Positions 8,582-16,887 of a DNA stretch of 64,000 bases are shown in pieces; within the stretch, counting starts at the first letter, position 1, and each line of letters opens with the position of its first letter. The position numbers and the translations under genes are program-made. The DNA comes from a virus. The notes beneath the pieces were generated by a model. The model ran no database searches. It was not told the origin of the DNA and worked only from the letters and a program-made list of their open reading frames with translations. Location of the stretch: positions 1 to 64,000 of the IMG/VR virus record IMGVR_UViG_3300045541_000260; one strand, given 5' to 3'.

Positions 8582-9049
8582 ATGAAGATCGTTATCCAGA
8601 CTCAAGTTCGTGAAAACTACGGTTCAGCTGACCAGCCCTACTGGAAGTGCAAGGGTGGTTCGACTTTCATTGTTCCTGATCTTACGCCTGTACAGGCCGT
8701 CAAGGTCCAAGAGCAAGGTATTCCTACCCTGACTGCTCTGATCGAGTCTCGCAACGACATGTTCGAGGAGTATGTCGTTGGTTTTTCTGTTGTTGACAAC
8801 GACGCTGTTGTCTGCGATCCCTGGGAGACGCCCTACGAGCTCCGTTGGATCGGCAATCGCTGGGTTGCCAATCGCACTGTGGAGAACGGTGAGTACGGCT
8901 ACATGAACTCTGCCGTCGAACGCAAGACCGAAGAGTATGACATGGAGATGGGAGGCGGTGTTGCCAACTATCGTGTCGTATACACGATGCGTAATGGCGA
9001 TGTCATCACCGGCGACCAAGTCGCTGAATATTTCAAACAGGCTGCTTAA
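8582..9049 (+). CDS. Hypothetical early phage protein, 155 aa
   Basis: ATG 8582 after AGAGGAACTG. The protein opens with M-K-I-V-I-Q-T-Q-V-R-E-N-Y-G and has W-K-C-K-G-G; it is a family seen in large phages but of unknown function. Codon use is richer in G and C than the cargo genes further on. It leads a multi-gene early operon. Confidence 0.8.
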   Translation: MKIVIQTQVRENYGSADQPYWKCKGGSTFIVPDLTPVQAVKVQEQGIPTLTALIESRNDMFEEYVVGFSVVDNDAVVCDPWETPYELRWIGNRWVANRTVENGEYGYMNSAVERKTEEYDMEMGGGVANYRVVYTMRNGDVITGDQVAEYFKQAA

Positions 9050-9063
9050 TTAGGAGAAGCAAC

Positions 9064-9534
9064 ATGGCAACTCGTTCTACTATCGCTCTTGAATTTGCCG
9101 ACGGCTCTGTCCAACAAGTGTATTGTCACTGGGATGGCTATCTAGATCACAACGGCAAAATCCTTTATCACCATTATTCGAATCCCTTCATTCTGCGTGA
9201 CTTGATTGACCTTGGTGATGTTTCAAGCCTTAGGCCAATGATTGGTACCAAGCATCCTTTTAGCAAGTTGGATGCTACTATCTCCGATGCTGAGTTTGAC
9301 AACCTCTATGGCAACATGGCTACTTTCTACGGCCGGGATCGTGGTGAGTCGGATGTTAGTGCTCGTTCTTTTAAAGATATCGGCGATTATTTTGTTAATG
9401 CTCAGCGTGAAGAATATGATTACATTTTGCGTAATGTCGAAGGCAATCCGACTTGGTATGTGCGATTCTACTCTGCAGGATATCATTGGATTCCGTTGAC
9501 TGAAGCGTTTGAGCTTGAAAAGGTGGCAGCGTGA
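9064..9534 (+). CDS. Conserved phage protein, 156 aa
   Basis: It starts after TTAGGAGAAGCAAC. The opening M-A-T-R-S-T-I-A and C-H-W-D-G-Y with N-G-K-I-L-x-x-H-Y is a pattern widespread in phage and plasmid proteins of unknown role. Translation is coupled to the next gene through GTGA. Confidence 0.82.
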   Translation: MATRSTIALEFADGSVQQVYCHWDGYLDHNGKILYHHYSNPFILRDLIDLGDVSSLRPMIGTKHPFSKLDATISDAEFDNLYGNMATFYGRDRGESDVSARSFKDIGDYFVNAQREEYDYILRNVEGNPTWYVRFYSAGYHWIPLTEAFELEKVAA

Positions 9535-9854
9535 AATTTGAAAAGCGTTATGACGAACAAGGCCGTGTAGCTGTATTAATCAGCCCGGGCTTTGGTGCAG
9601 GGTGGAGCACTTGGGCCGCATTGGACGAAGCCGAGGCCCTGCTGTTTGACAGTCGTATTGTTGACGCAGTATTGGCCGATCAATCATCTGCTGAGATTAC
9701 TAGTCTAGTCGAAGACTTGGGTTACGATTCTTATCTTGGTGGCGTATCCGGTCTTGAAGTTCATTGGCTTGAGCCAGGAACTCGATTTTACATAAACGAA
9801 TACGATGGTAGCGAAAGTCTTCGTACTTTTGATGATCTTGTTTGGGTGGCTTAA
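9531..9854 (+). CDS. Hypothetical protein, 107 aa, GTG start
   Basis: GTG at 9531 overlaps the previous TGA. The product is acidic, with G-F-G-A-G-W-S-T-W and an E-Y-D-G-S-E-S-L segment. It recalls small phage proteins of the same neighbourhood; no function. Confidence 0.75.
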   Translation: MKFEKRYDEQGRVAVLISPGFGAGWSTWAALDEAEALLFDSRIVDAVLADQSSAEITSLVEDLGYDSYLGGVSGLEVHWLEPGTRFYINEYDGSESLRTFDDLVWVA

Positions 9855-9857
9855 ATC

Positions 9858-10004
9858 ATGTTGACTAAAGTTACAAAATATATGGTAGGCTTCATGGTCA
9901 TCATGACTGCTTTCCTAACTTATATTAATTGGGGAGAAGCCGCAGGCATGGCATGGTTATGTGCCACTAGTGGTTGGCTGGCAGCATTCTTTCGCGAGGA
10001 TTGA
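9858..10004 (+). CDS. Small membrane protein, 48 aa
   Basis: ATG 9858 to TGA 10004. Two hydrophobic stretches (about residues 7-23 and 29-45) separated by N-W-G-E. It is probably a two-pass inner-membrane peptide in the early operon; function unknown. Confidence 0.6.
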   Translation: MLTKVTKYMVGFMVIMTAFLTYINWGEAAGMAWLCATSGWLAAFFRED

Positions 10005-10006
10005 TC

Positions 10007-10360
10007 ATGCCAAAGAAGAAGCAAATCGAGCCTGAACGCAGATATCTTGCCATGTGGGACTGCTATGGCTTGGAAAGTCTCTTTGACATTACCAACCATG
10101 ACCACGATGCTATGATAGCAGGTCTTAAAGGGGAAACCTTTAAGATTCCCTATAACATCAGCATGATGATTATGCGGGCCAAGTTTAACACTCAACGCAG
10201 TTATGAGATCTATGCCTTTACCGCAGATCCCGACATTGACTACGACACTATTGTAGAAATGTTCAAGACCAGTCCACAGGTCATTGTAAACGCTATCCGA
10301 AAGAATGGGCAGATGATTCACAGCGACCATAGTCCCAACCAACAGAAAGTTATTGTATGA
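10007..10360 (+). CDS. Hypothetical protein, 117 aa
   Basis: ATG 10007 lies two nt after the previous stop. Basic start P-K-K-K-Q, then W-D-C-Y-G-L-E-S-L-F-D-I, a pattern of small phage proteins of unknown role. Its stop overlaps the next start (ATGA). Confidence 0.75.
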   Translation: MPKKKQIEPERRYLAMWDCYGLESLFDITNHDHDAMIAGLKGETFKIPYNISMMIMRAKFNTQRSYEIYAFTADPDIDYDTIVEMFKTSPQVIVNAIRKNGQMIHSDHSPNQQKVIV

Positions 10361-10593
10361 CTTACAAAACAATTTACACAGAGGTTGAAGTTGAAGTTAA
10401 CCTCGACGAGTTTGACACAGAAGACCTAGTAGAAGAACTTGAAGCCCGTGGCCACGAGTATAATACTCAAAATGTTGACGGCGAAGAGATGCGTGAACTA
10501 CTAGAGCGTATTTGGATGAACCGCCGATATGGCAAAGACTATCAAACAGAACTGGATCAATTGATCTATGGTGTTCTTGGCCGGATCGCATGA
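10357..10593 (+). CDS. Very acidic small protein, 78 aa
   Basis: Coupled by ATGA overlaps at both ends. The sequence is rich in E and D over the first 45 residues, so it could be a DNA-mimic or binding inhibitor, but nothing proves that. Confidence 0.7.
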   Translation: MTYKTIYTEVEVEVNLDEFDTEDLVEELEARGHEYNTQNVDGEEMRELLERIWMNRRYGKDYQTELDQLIYGVLGRIA

Positions 10594-11057
10594 AAAAGAT
10601 CTATTATGAAAAGCAAGGTCGCAAGTATGTTCCAGTGGCAGAATACGACAGCGATTTTTTTGATAGTTTTCCGAAAGGTAGTCATCTCGTTATGTTCTAT
10701 CCTGGCGGCAGCAGCCGTCGTTTTAACATTGATCCTGCCTATGCTCCTATGATTGCCGCCGGCCGAGTAGCCGAAGATGCTGTTTGTGCCGCTATCTCCC
10801 GAGCCAGCGAAATCCGTCCTACTCGTAAGGCCATGACTGTGGCGGAAAAAGCCGCATGGGAAAACCTTGTTGCTGTGTGGGGAGATGAGGCTCGCAGTCT
10901 TGTTCATCCCAGCAGTCGAGATATTGCTGAAGCAGCCATTATGGCCATGAGTCAAGAAGCTGTCAAGCTCATGGAGCATCCCAGTGTTCGCGAAGCTTAC
11001 GAGCATTTTCTTTTTGTCGCCGCATTAGTTAAGAATGAAAATAAAGAAACTGCCTAA
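10590..11057 (+). CDS. Hypothetical protein, 155 aa
   Basis: ATG 10590 overlaps the previous TGA. It starts M-K-K-I-Y-Y-E-K-Q-G-R-K-Y-V-P-V with F-P-K-G-x-H-L-V, a pattern I have seen only in uncharacterised phage proteins. The C-terminal half is helical. Confidence 0.75.
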   Translation: MKKIYYEKQGRKYVPVAEYDSDFFDSFPKGSHLVMFYPGGSSRRFNIDPAYAPMIAAGRVAEDAVCAAISRASEIRPTRKAMTVAEKAAWENLVAVWGDEARSLVHPSSRDIAEAAIMAMSQEAVKLMEHPSVREAYEHFLFVAALVKNENKETA

Positions 11058-11250
11058 TCGCAGGCGTGTGGTATTAGAGTTTGAAGAATTTTATGTGCGA
11101 GATGATGCTGACAGACTGGCATTAATCGACAGCCTGGCTAATGAATTCAATGCTCGTCGCATGGCTTATAATATGTGGGAGTTTGTAGATTACGCCCAGG
11201 CCGAAGAGTTTGTTTTTATGTATAGGTTAAAATATGAAAATAACCGTTAA
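11035..11250 (+). CDS. Small protein, possible divergent K-W-S family member
   Basis: 71 residues, starting inside the previous gene (23-nt overlap). It ends A-E-E-F-V-F-M-Y-R-L-K-Y before a short tail, matching the shape of the downstream tandem family in which an acidic or Asn/Gln residue precedes a hydrophobic F-x-L-K-W/Y block. Unknown function. Confidence 0.65.
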   Translation: MKIKKLPNRRRVVLEFEEFYVRDDADRLALIDSLANEFNARRMAYNMWEFVDYAQAEEFVFMYRLKYENNR

Positions 11251-11536
11251 GAAAACTGACAGGCGACACAATGCCAGCAATCTGTTCAAGTATTATGTCA
11301 ACATCAAACCCAGCCCAAGCGAATCGTTCAAAGAAGTGGCCGATGCTTTTTATCAGGCTAGAATTTGGTGTTGGGAACAATGGGGACCTAGCCGCGAAGT
11401 AACTGATTGGAGTCTCGGTTCTGAAAATGCCATAGACAAAAATGAGCACTGGGCATGGATCAGTGATCGCTGGCGTCTGCGTCTTTATCTCAAAGACAAA
11501 GATGAGGCTATGTTGTTTACATTAAAGTGGTCATAA
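11234..11536 (+). CDS. K-W-S family small protein
   Basis: 100 residues, overlapping the upstream gene. W-C-W-E-Q-W-G at about residues 45-51, and a C-terminal K-D-K-D-E-A-M-L-F-T-L-K-W-S. The C-terminal block recurs in neighbouring small genes whose middles differ. Unknown function; perhaps an interaction module. Confidence 0.72.
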   Translation: MKITVKKTDRRHNASNLFKYYVNIKPSPSESFKEVADAFYQARIWCWEQWGPSREVTDWSLGSENAIDKNEHWAWISDRWRLRLYLKDKDEAMLFTLKWS

Positions 11537-11537
11537 T

Positions 11538-11741
11538 ATGAACATCGAACATGAAAATACAGTAAGAACACTGGCAGATCGTCCATTAATTCAAAAAAGT
11601 GCTTGGTGTAATTTTGGCTTTCATCTGTGGGAACAATGGAGTAGACCTTATATACCAGAAGGTGGAACTTATAATGTTCAACATAGGTATTGTGCTAACT
11701 GTAATAAACTAGAAGCACGCCGCAGAAAAATTTCTCTATGA
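11538..11741 (+). CDS. Small Cys4-type zinc protein
   Basis: 67 residues with C-N-F-G-F-H-L-W-E-Q-W near residue 23, and Q-H-R-Y-C-A-N-C-N later, giving one Cys plus His and a CxxC pair. This is a recurring phage and bacterial small zinc-binding pattern. ATGA overlap with the next gene. Confidence 0.75.
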   Translation: MNIEHENTVRTLADRPLIQKSAWCNFGFHLWEQWSRPYIPEGGTYNVQHRYCANCNKLEARRRKISL

Positions 11742-12148
11742 TTAAGATATTGCGTCGAGTTCAGGCTGGCTGGAGACTATACAAGTCTCGCCGATTTCTG
11801 GCACGGCATAACTGCGAAACCTGGCGTCAGTATCGCTATCACTATGATCCTGATTACAACTTGCGAGCCACTCGTGTTCAGGATAAGTTTCATGGATATC
11901 CCTATATCTATAGGTTCGCCGACCATACTCATGAAGTATATGATTGGAATGTTCACTTGGATGGCATCTATAGAATCAGTCAATGGTGTGACAGAAATTT
12001 ACAAGACAAGTATAGATTTGAAGCGTTGCGAGTATCTCAGGATTACGCTGGTGAATGGAGTGAAAATGGCATAGGTCACAGTGATTACATTTTCGCTGGA
12101 TTCAAGACCAAGAAAGATTACATGTTGTTTGTGTTGAAATGGTCATGA
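11738..12148 (+). CDS. K-W-S family protein, 136 aa
   Basis: It has a basic N-terminal half rich in R, W and Y, and the family C-terminus K-T-K-K-D-Y-M-L-F-V-L-K-W-S. The stop is embedded in the sequence TGGTCATGA that also starts the next gene. Confidence 0.7.
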   Translation: MIKILRRVQAGWRLYKSRRFLARHNCETWRQYRYHYDPDYNLRATRVQDKFHGYPYIYRFADHTHEVYDWNVHLDGIYRISQWCDRNLQDKYRFEALRVSQDYAGEWSENGIGHSDYIFAGFKTKKDYMLFVLKWS

Positions 12149-12366
12149 AAGATTTGCCCTACGAAGTTATTGTTGATAAGCACATTCATCGAGCTGCCGA
12201 AGCATGGTGTAGACAGCAGTGGGGGACTCGTTGGTCAGCCTTGGATTATCGTGAGGGCACATGGTGTTGTTTCTGGGCTGGCTTTCGCGGTAATAATGCT
12301 GGCAAGTATAGGTATCATTTTCAAAATAAAGAAGATGCTGTGTTGTTTACATTGAAGTGGTCATGA
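12145..12366 (+). CDS. K-W-S family protein, about 73 aa
   Basis: ATG 12145 overlaps the preceding TGA; an in-frame ATG at 12139 is less likely. A-W-C-R-Q-Q-W-G-T-R resembles the W-C-W-E-Q-W-G block at 11234, and the end is N-K-E-D-A-V-L-F-T-L-K-W-S. Confidence 0.7.
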   Translation: MKDLPYEVIVDKHIHRAAEAWCRQQWGTRWSALDYREGTWCCFWAGFRGNNAGKYRYHFQNKEDAVLFTLKWS

Positions 12367-12707
12367 TGATTGAAAAAACTATCAGATTGCGTGATAGACA
12401 AAGGATTCATGTAATAGGTCCGATTTATCCACAAGAACTACATGAATACATGAGTGCGTATAATTCAGACGCCTATGTATATGAATGGGACCATCAACAA
12501 CAAGCGCACTATGCCATGCGAAGATTCATACGAGATAATTATCCTGAATTATCAAAATGGTTAACCGTGAATAATTGTCAGACAACCAATTGGGTAGACC
12601 CCGACATATTCGAAGTGTTACCCAATACTCAAATGAACTTTTCTTGGGGCATTGGCTTCAAGCCCAATGATCCTGTAGAAACTATTTTTGTATTGAGGTG
12701 GACATGA
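12363..12707 (+). CDS. K-W-S family protein, about 114 aa
   Basis: It starts within the TCATGA junction. Middle portion unrelated to its neighbours by eye; C-terminus P-V-E-T-I-F-V-L-R-W-T, a conservative variant of the family end. Confidence 0.68.
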   Translation: MMIEKTIRLRDRQRIHVIGPIYPQELHEYMSAYNSDAYVYEWDHQQQAHYAMRRFIRDNYPELSKWLTVNNCQTTNWVDPDIFEVLPNTQMNFSWGIGFKPNDPVETIFVLRWT

Positions 12708-13045
12708 TGTTCAGTCCTTATTACTATGAGCATTTTGGAGCAAAGGTGAGTTTAAAGTTCATCAACAAGATATGGTGGCTTTTAATGCCTGGCGTCACTG
12801 TTAAAGTAAAGTGGCCTAACGGATGGGTAGTATTACACGAGTCGACGGACGGAAGCCGAGTATCTGTCGATAGTGCTGACCCCAATGACCACTATCGCCC
12901 ATGGATGGAAGCAAATGTTGGCCGTCAAGGTTGGGATTGGGATTGGTGTATGCGAGATAATGATGTTGCCGAAAATCGTCTTACTATTAAGTTTAGGCGT
13001 GCCAAACAGGAATGGGCTATTATTGCGGCCCTAAAGTGGTCATGA
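12704..13045 (+). CDS. K-W-S family protein, about 113 aa
   Basis: ATG 12704 overlaps the previous TGA. Tryptophan-rich middle (W-D-W-D-W-C) and C-terminus A-I-I-A-A-L-K-W-S. Same TGGTCATGA junction to the next gene. Confidence 0.68.
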   Translation: MMFSPYYYEHFGAKVSLKFINKIWWLLMPGVTVKVKWPNGWVVLHESTDGSRVSVDSADPNDHYRPWMEANVGRQGWDWDWCMRDNDVAENRLTIKFRRAKQEWAIIAALKWS

Positions 13046-13275
13046 TTACTGTTACACTTGAAGATAAAAATATCAACGATGTACTAGACATAGTTCATAG
13101 TCTACGCCGAGATGGTTATCAGCAAGGCACAGATTTTGATTTCGCTTACCATCCCAATCCCATTGACTATGACGCAACGGGTATTATTGATTATGAACGC
13201 AAAAAATACACTGAGTTTCATTTTTATGATGAACACCTTGCCATGATGTTCAAACTTCGCTATTCAGGAGAGTAA
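13042..13275 (+). CDS. K-W-S-like family protein, 77 aa
   Basis: ATG 13042 in the overlap with the previous stop. F-H-F-Y-D-E-H-L-A-M-M-F-K-L-R-Y-S closely matches the C-terminus of the gene at 28157 (F-H-F-Y-D-E-H-D-A-A-M-F-A-L-K-W-S), showing that distant members share the block. Confidence 0.7.
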   Translation: MITVTLEDKNINDVLDIVHSLRRDGYQQGTDFDFAYHPNPIDYDATGIIDYERKKYTEFHFYDEHLAMMFKLRYSGE

Positions 13276-13283
13276 ATAGTTAC

Positions 13284-13463
13284 ATGCATATACTTAAAGT
13301 TAATGGGTTCGATAAAACTTTGGAACTAATCGAGTTCTTGGAAAAGAAGCGTTGGAAGTTTGACATTCAACTCAATCATAACATGCCCTTTGGGGATGTG
13401 TACAATGTAGTCATGAATGACCGTCAACAAATGTTTATGGCACAATTAGCAATAGGTGTTTAA
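13284..13463 (+). CDS. Small protein, 59 aa
   Basis: ATG 13284 to TAA 13463, sharing TAATG with the next gene. It looks like a shortened relative of the tandem family (D-R-Q-Q-M-F-M-A-Q-L near the end). Unknown function. Confidence 0.6.
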   Translation: MHILKVNGFDKTLELIEFLEKKRWKFDIQLNHNMPFGDVYNVVMNDRQQMFMAQLAIGV

Positions 13464-14263
13464 TGTTTAGGTGGTTACTTATAGGCTTTTTGGTCTTCTG
13501 TGCTAGTAAAGCCAACGCTGTTAGTTATGGTGTCTATGACCTCACCGATCTACAATATGAACACAGCCGCGGCGTAGATGAAGTTCGCAGTATTGCCAGC
13601 ATTACAAAACTGTTTACTGCTAAGGCAGTTATTGACAGCAGAGTCGACTTAGACGAAAAGATCAAAGTACAGGGTAAGAGTTCTGGTCGTTTTGCCCGTG
13701 GAATTATGATCGAGCGATATGAATTGCTAAGGGCCACACTGATGAGTAGTGATAACTTGGCTGCTGAAAGTTTAGCTCACGCTCATCCTGGCGGCATCAA
13801 ACAGTTTCTTATCGATGTCAATGATGATATCAGTTACATGGGCTTACAAAATACTCGAATCGTTGACAGCACAGGACTATTAGCAGACAACAAAAGCACA
13901 GTAGAAGACCTAAAGAATTTCTTGTTTAGTCTACGCAAATACGAAATCATCAAAACACTTAGTACGGAAAAATTCTATACTTACAAGTATAAAAAAGGTA
14001 AGAAGACAATTACTATCCACATGAAGAATACTAATCCGCAGATGTGGACCTATGATGAGATTGTCTTAACCAAAACAGGATTTACCAGTAAGGCAGGTCG
14101 TTGTCTTGCTATGTTGGTAGAAAAGAACAACATTCTCTATGCCGTAATAACATTGGGCAACAGAGATGTTCGCAGTCGCAGTGCTAAGATTGATGAATTG
14201 TTTCATCAGCACATCTACACTAATCAAAAATCGGTAGAATTTACTTTACCAGAAGAAATATGA
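13463..14263 (+). CDS. D-alanyl-D-alanine carboxypeptidase-like (S11, PBP) protein
   Basis: 266 residues with an N-terminal signal peptide (hydrophobic core, A-x-A about residue 20). Active-site motifs of S11 peptidases in order: S-I-T-K (SxxK) near residue 48, S-S-D-N (SxN) near 94, and T-K-T-G-F-T (KTG) near 210. The enzyme should reach the periplasm and trim or bind peptidoglycan stem peptides. This is unusual for a phage; it could remodel the wall to delay lysis or block superinfection. Confidence 0.9.
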   Translation: MFRWLLIGFLVFCASKANAVSYGVYDLTDLQYEHSRGVDEVRSIASITKLFTAKAVIDSRVDLDEKIKVQGKSSGRFARGIMIERYELLRATLMSSDNLAAESLAHAHPGGIKQFLIDVNDDISYMGLQNTRIVDSTGLLADNKSTVEDLKNFLFSLRKYEIIKTLSTEKFYTYKYKKGKKTITIHMKNTNPQMWTYDEIVLTKTGFTSKAGRCLAMLVEKNNILYAVITLGNRDVRSRSAKIDELFHQHIYTNQKSVEFTLPEEI

Positions 14264-14469
14264 CCTATCCTGTTAAAATAACTTGGGGTTTAAAAGATGA
14301 CGACTATAATATCACTTGGAGTGAAACTTGTGCTCGCATATTAGAGCAGTTTGGGTTGCCTGGAGATAGGTATACTACAGAAATAAATCCTGAATATATG
14401 ATTTTTAATTTTACTACGCAAGAGGATGCCTTGATGGCAACCTTAATGGTAGGCGATCAAGCAAGGTAA
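14260..14469 (+). CDS. Small protein, weak K-W-S-family relative
   Basis: 69 residues, ATGA overlap with the DD-peptidase. W-S-E-T-C-A-R and F-T-T-Q-E-D-A-L-M-A-T-L preserve the family shape, but the K-W-S end is lost. Confidence 0.65.
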   Translation: MTYPVKITWGLKDDDYNITWSETCARILEQFGLPGDRYTTEINPEYMIFNFTTQEDALMATLMVGDQAR

Positions 14470-14473
14470 TAAC

Positions 14474-14803
14474 ATGGACATTTATCATATTTGGTGCGAC
14501 AAAGAAGAAGGCATCGGCGATTTAGAATGGGCTACCAACATGCGTGGCTTTTTACAACATCTTGTAGACGAAAAGAAAATGGCAAGTTTTCGCATTACAA
14601 GATGTAAGATGGGATTTCGCAGTATTGCTGACATGCCCGAGTGGCACATCATGATGGAATTTGAAAACATGGCACAGATGGATGAAGCCTTTAAGCGAGT
14701 TATTCCTCGCGAAGGCGAACTAGAAGCCAAGCATAAGAGTTTCAACCAATTTGTGTCAGGTAACATCCAACACGCCCTGTTCAGGGACTGGCCCGATAAT
14801 TGA
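14474..14803 (+). CDS. Small conserved protein, possibly DUF6614-like
   Basis: 109 residues beginning M-D-I-Y-H-I-W-C-D, with R-I-T-R-C-K-M-G-F and W-H-I-M-M-E-F-E-N-M-A-Q-M-D-E-A-F. This matches my memory of a small bacterial ferredoxin-like-fold family (DUF6614), so it may be host-derived. Function unknown. Confidence 0.7.
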   Translation: MDIYHIWCDKEEGIGDLEWATNMRGFLQHLVDEKKMASFRITRCKMGFRSIADMPEWHIMMEFENMAQMDEAFKRVIPREGELEAKHKSFNQFVSGNIQHALFRDWPDN

Positions 14804-14828
14804 CACAAAATCTCGTTGGTCTTATAAT
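14800..14828 (+). promoter_or_regulatory. Sigma70-like promoter
   Basis: TTGACA 14800-14805, 17-nt spacer, TATAAT 14823-14828, followed by the conserved leader ATCGTAAACAAAACGG. Confidence 0.85.
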
Positions 14829-14858
14829 AACAAAATCGTAAACAAAACGGAGGTCCCG

Positions 14859-15056
14859 ATGGGCTATCGCGTAGTGGGCAAGACAGAAGACATTTTCCAG
14901 GGCTTTGGTCCTCGCAAAGGTCTTGAAGGTCCCTTTTACTACGATGGCAGGATCCTTTACTACGATCCGCGGGAGGGTCAATACTACGACCCCAAGACTG
15001 ACTTCTATGTGGACAGCGACGAGCTGGCCCAAATCATGCGTCTTGCTGGCGATTAA
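14859..15056 (+). CDS. Small Tyr/Asp-rich early protein, 65 aa
   Basis: ATG 14859 after ACGGAGGTCCCG. It has repeated Y-Y-D-P-R/K units in the middle. Single gene under its own promoter. Unknown. Confidence 0.72.
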   Translation: MGYRVVGKTEDIFQGFGPRKGLEGPFYYDGRILYYDPREGQYYDPKTDFYVDSDELAQIMRLAGD

Positions 15057-15085
15057 TTGACACAAAATCGTTTTGGTTATATACT
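15057..15085 (+). promoter_or_regulatory. Sigma70-like promoter
   Basis: TTGACA 15057-15062, 17-nt spacer, TATACT 15080-15085; the -35 overlaps the stop codon region of the upstream gene. Confidence 0.8.
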
Positions 15086-15115
15086 AACACTATCGTAACT
15101 AATTTGGAGCATGTG

Positions 15116-15394
15116 ATGCGTACCAAGACCATCATCGACGGTTTCAAGAACAGCCAGAAGTTCCGCTTCATCCTCAAGGCCAACAGCGGCGAGGAAGTTG
15201 GCTTGACCATGAGCATCCAGCAAATGTCAGATTCCTTTGCTACCCGCGATGCTCGCGTGGCAGTTTGGGAAGCCCTGCTGAAGTTGGCCTACCAGCGTCG
15301 TGAAGCAGACAGAAAAAAGGAACCCAAGCCCTTGAGTATTGTCAATGACGCTACCCGTCAAGGTTTTCGTCAAGTTCAAGTGGACCTCCACTAA
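15116..15394 (+). CDS. Hypothetical early protein, 92 aa
   Basis: ATG 15116 with TTTGGAGC upstream; ATG 15111 is out of frame. Basic at both ends. The next gene begins directly after its TAA. Confidence 0.72.
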   Translation: MRTKTIIDGFKNSQKFRFILKANSGEEVGLTMSIQQMSDSFATRDARVAVWEALLKLAYQRREADRKKEPKPLSIVNDATRQGFRQVQVDLH

Positions 15395-15730
15395 ATGAAC
15401 AGCATGTTTCGTTCAGTTCCTGCCCATTGGGAGGAACAACATTACCCCCAACCTGACCTAGACGAGGATGACATGATCCCTACCGTTAGTCTCAAGTTCT
15501 GTGAGTATGACAAGGCTCGTAAGGTACTCAAACTGGCCAGCGAATACTTCGGCATGCCCCGTGAGTTCTTTGTCAAGAGCCATCACACCGGCAAGGAAGT
15601 TCGCTTCACCGTAGTCAGCGAACACGATGTTCTGTTTGATCAAGATGGTTGGGATGGCGAACAGCAGATTTATCGCCCCACAAGCGATGTGCCCGGTGTG
15701 GATCACATGGTTATCTATCATCAGTGGTAA
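15395..15730 (+). CDS. Hypothetical early protein, 111 aa
   Basis: Starts with ATG immediately after the preceding TAA, so probably re-initiates. No recognised domain; charged with W-D-G-E near the end. Confidence 0.7.
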   Translation: MNSMFRSVPAHWEEQHYPQPDLDEDDMIPTVSLKFCEYDKARKVLKLASEYFGMPREFFVKSHHTGKEVRFTVVSEHDVLFDQDGWDGEQQIYRPTSDVPGVDHMVIYHQW

Positions 15731-15731
15731 A

Positions 15732-15760
15732 TTGACACAAAATCGGTTTGGTACTATAAT
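15732..15760 (+). promoter_or_regulatory. Sigma70-like promoter
   Basis: TTGACA 15732-15737, 17 nt, TATAAT 15755-15760. Spacer and leader are almost identical to the promoters at 16067 and 24217. Confidence 0.88.
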
Positions 15761-15790
15761 AGAGTTATCGTAAACGAAACGGAGCAAGCA

Positions 15791-16066
15791 ATGGACATCA
15801 AGCAAATCAATTCCGCTATTATGTTTGGCAACTTCACGGATGTTGAACTGAACTCCATCATTGACGCTGTCAAGTTCGCTCGAGCAGGCCTCCAACGGCA
15901 AGTCAAGCGAAGCCTGACCCTGGGCACTACGGTTCGTTGGACCAGCACCAAGAACCCACGCGGCGAGCAAGGCACGGTGGCTAAGATTGCTCAAAAGTAT
16001 GTGACGGTTCGCACTGGTTCTGGTATGCTGTGGCGTGTGCCCGCTAACATGCTCGAAGTCATTTAA
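15791..16066 (+). CDS. Small KOW/SH3-like early protein, 91 aa
   Basis: ATG after ACGGAGCAAGCA. The second half, G-T-T-V-R-W-T-S-T-K and G-E-Q-G-T-V-A-K-I, reads like a small beta-barrel (KOW-like) domain as in some phage early proteins. Function unknown. Confidence 0.75.
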   Translation: MDIKQINSAIMFGNFTDVELNSIIDAVKFARAGLQRQVKRSLTLGTTVRWTSTKNPRGEQGTVAKIAQKYVTVRTGSGMLWRVPANMLEVI

Positions 16067-16095
16067 TTGACACAAAATTGGTTTGGTACTATAAT
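16067..16095 (+). promoter_or_regulatory. Sigma70-like promoter
   Basis: TTGACA 16067-16072, 17 nt, TATAAT 16090-16095, then the shared leader GAGTTATCGTAAGC. Confidence 0.88.
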
Positions 16096-16126
16096 AGAGT
16101 TATCGTAAGCAAAACAGGAGCACGAA

Positions 16127-16390
16127 ATGTTCGTAGTTTTCCACAAAGACTTTCCCCATCAAGACAAGCGTTATTTCAAGAGCGAAGCCGGCGCCAAGCG
16201 TAGTGCAACCTGCTCCAATCGTAACGCAGGCAAGACTGTCTATCAAGCAATGGAAGAACTCCTGTTCAACATCAAGCATCCTGTTGGTACTAAGGTCGTC
16301 AAGAACCTGATGACCGGCGAGGATGTTGTAATCGCAGAGGACACACCCTGGTGCTGTAACCCTGCTAGCGAAACCTACTGGAGCATGTAA
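16127..16390 (+). CDS. Hypothetical early protein, 87 aa
   Basis: ATG 16127 after ACAGGAGCACGAA. Phe/His-rich start and a basic first half with S-E-A-G-A-K-R-S-A. No known domain. Confidence 0.72.
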   Translation: MFVVFHKDFPHQDKRYFKSEAGAKRSATCSNRNAGKTVYQAMEELLFNIKHPVGTKVVKNLMTGEDVVIAEDTPWCCNPASETYWSM

Positions 16391-16392
16391 TC

Positions 16393-16887
16393 ATGTTAGT
16401 GAATCCTACTCTTACTACTGAAGAATTTAAGAACATCCATAACGCACTCTGCGACTTGGATTATGTTGCAGAAAGTCTCGAAGATGTGCTCAAGCCTGAA
16501 AAGTTTGTTCGCCTACAAAAGGCCAAGACTGCTATTCGCCTGGCCCTGAAGCGAGCATACGAAGAAGATGATCGACTGTTCCGAGAGCGAAGCGATCTCT
16601 GCGATCATGTCAAGTCCGAATGCCACTTCAACAGCATTTGGAGCATGTACGAAGTGGATGATTTCTACGCAAAGCATCCTTTCACTGATGCCAAGTCTGT
16701 AACCTACATCGACCATTGGGGTGATAACCCTGTCGCGGCTGCTATCCCTGGCGACCGTTGGATTGATCTATGGCGTGCCGCTGACGAATGCATCAGCCTG
16801 TCAGGTGACGATCATCATGTGTTCATCGAGCGGTTCCGTCTGGCGGAAAATAACAACGCTACACTGGTTCTGCACACTGGGAGTTAA
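16393..16887 (+). CDS. Hypothetical protein, 164 aa
   Basis: It begins 2 nt after the previous stop and is largely helical and acidic. No recognised family. It ends just before the membrane protein at 16889. Confidence 0.72.
   Translation: MLVNPTLTTEEFKNIHNALCDLDYVAESLEDVLKPEKFVRLQKAKTAIRLALKRAYEEDDRLFRERSDLCDHVKSECHFNSIWSMYEVDDFYAKHPFTDAKSVTYIDHWGDNPVAAAIPGDRWIDLWRAADECISLSGDDHHVFIERFRLAENNNATLVLHTGS

Noticed and set aside
14781-15065. Minus-strand ORFs across the 14.8-16.1 kb promoters
   Set aside because: They repeat the complement of the promoter sequence at their ends, showing they only mirror the repeated promoters.
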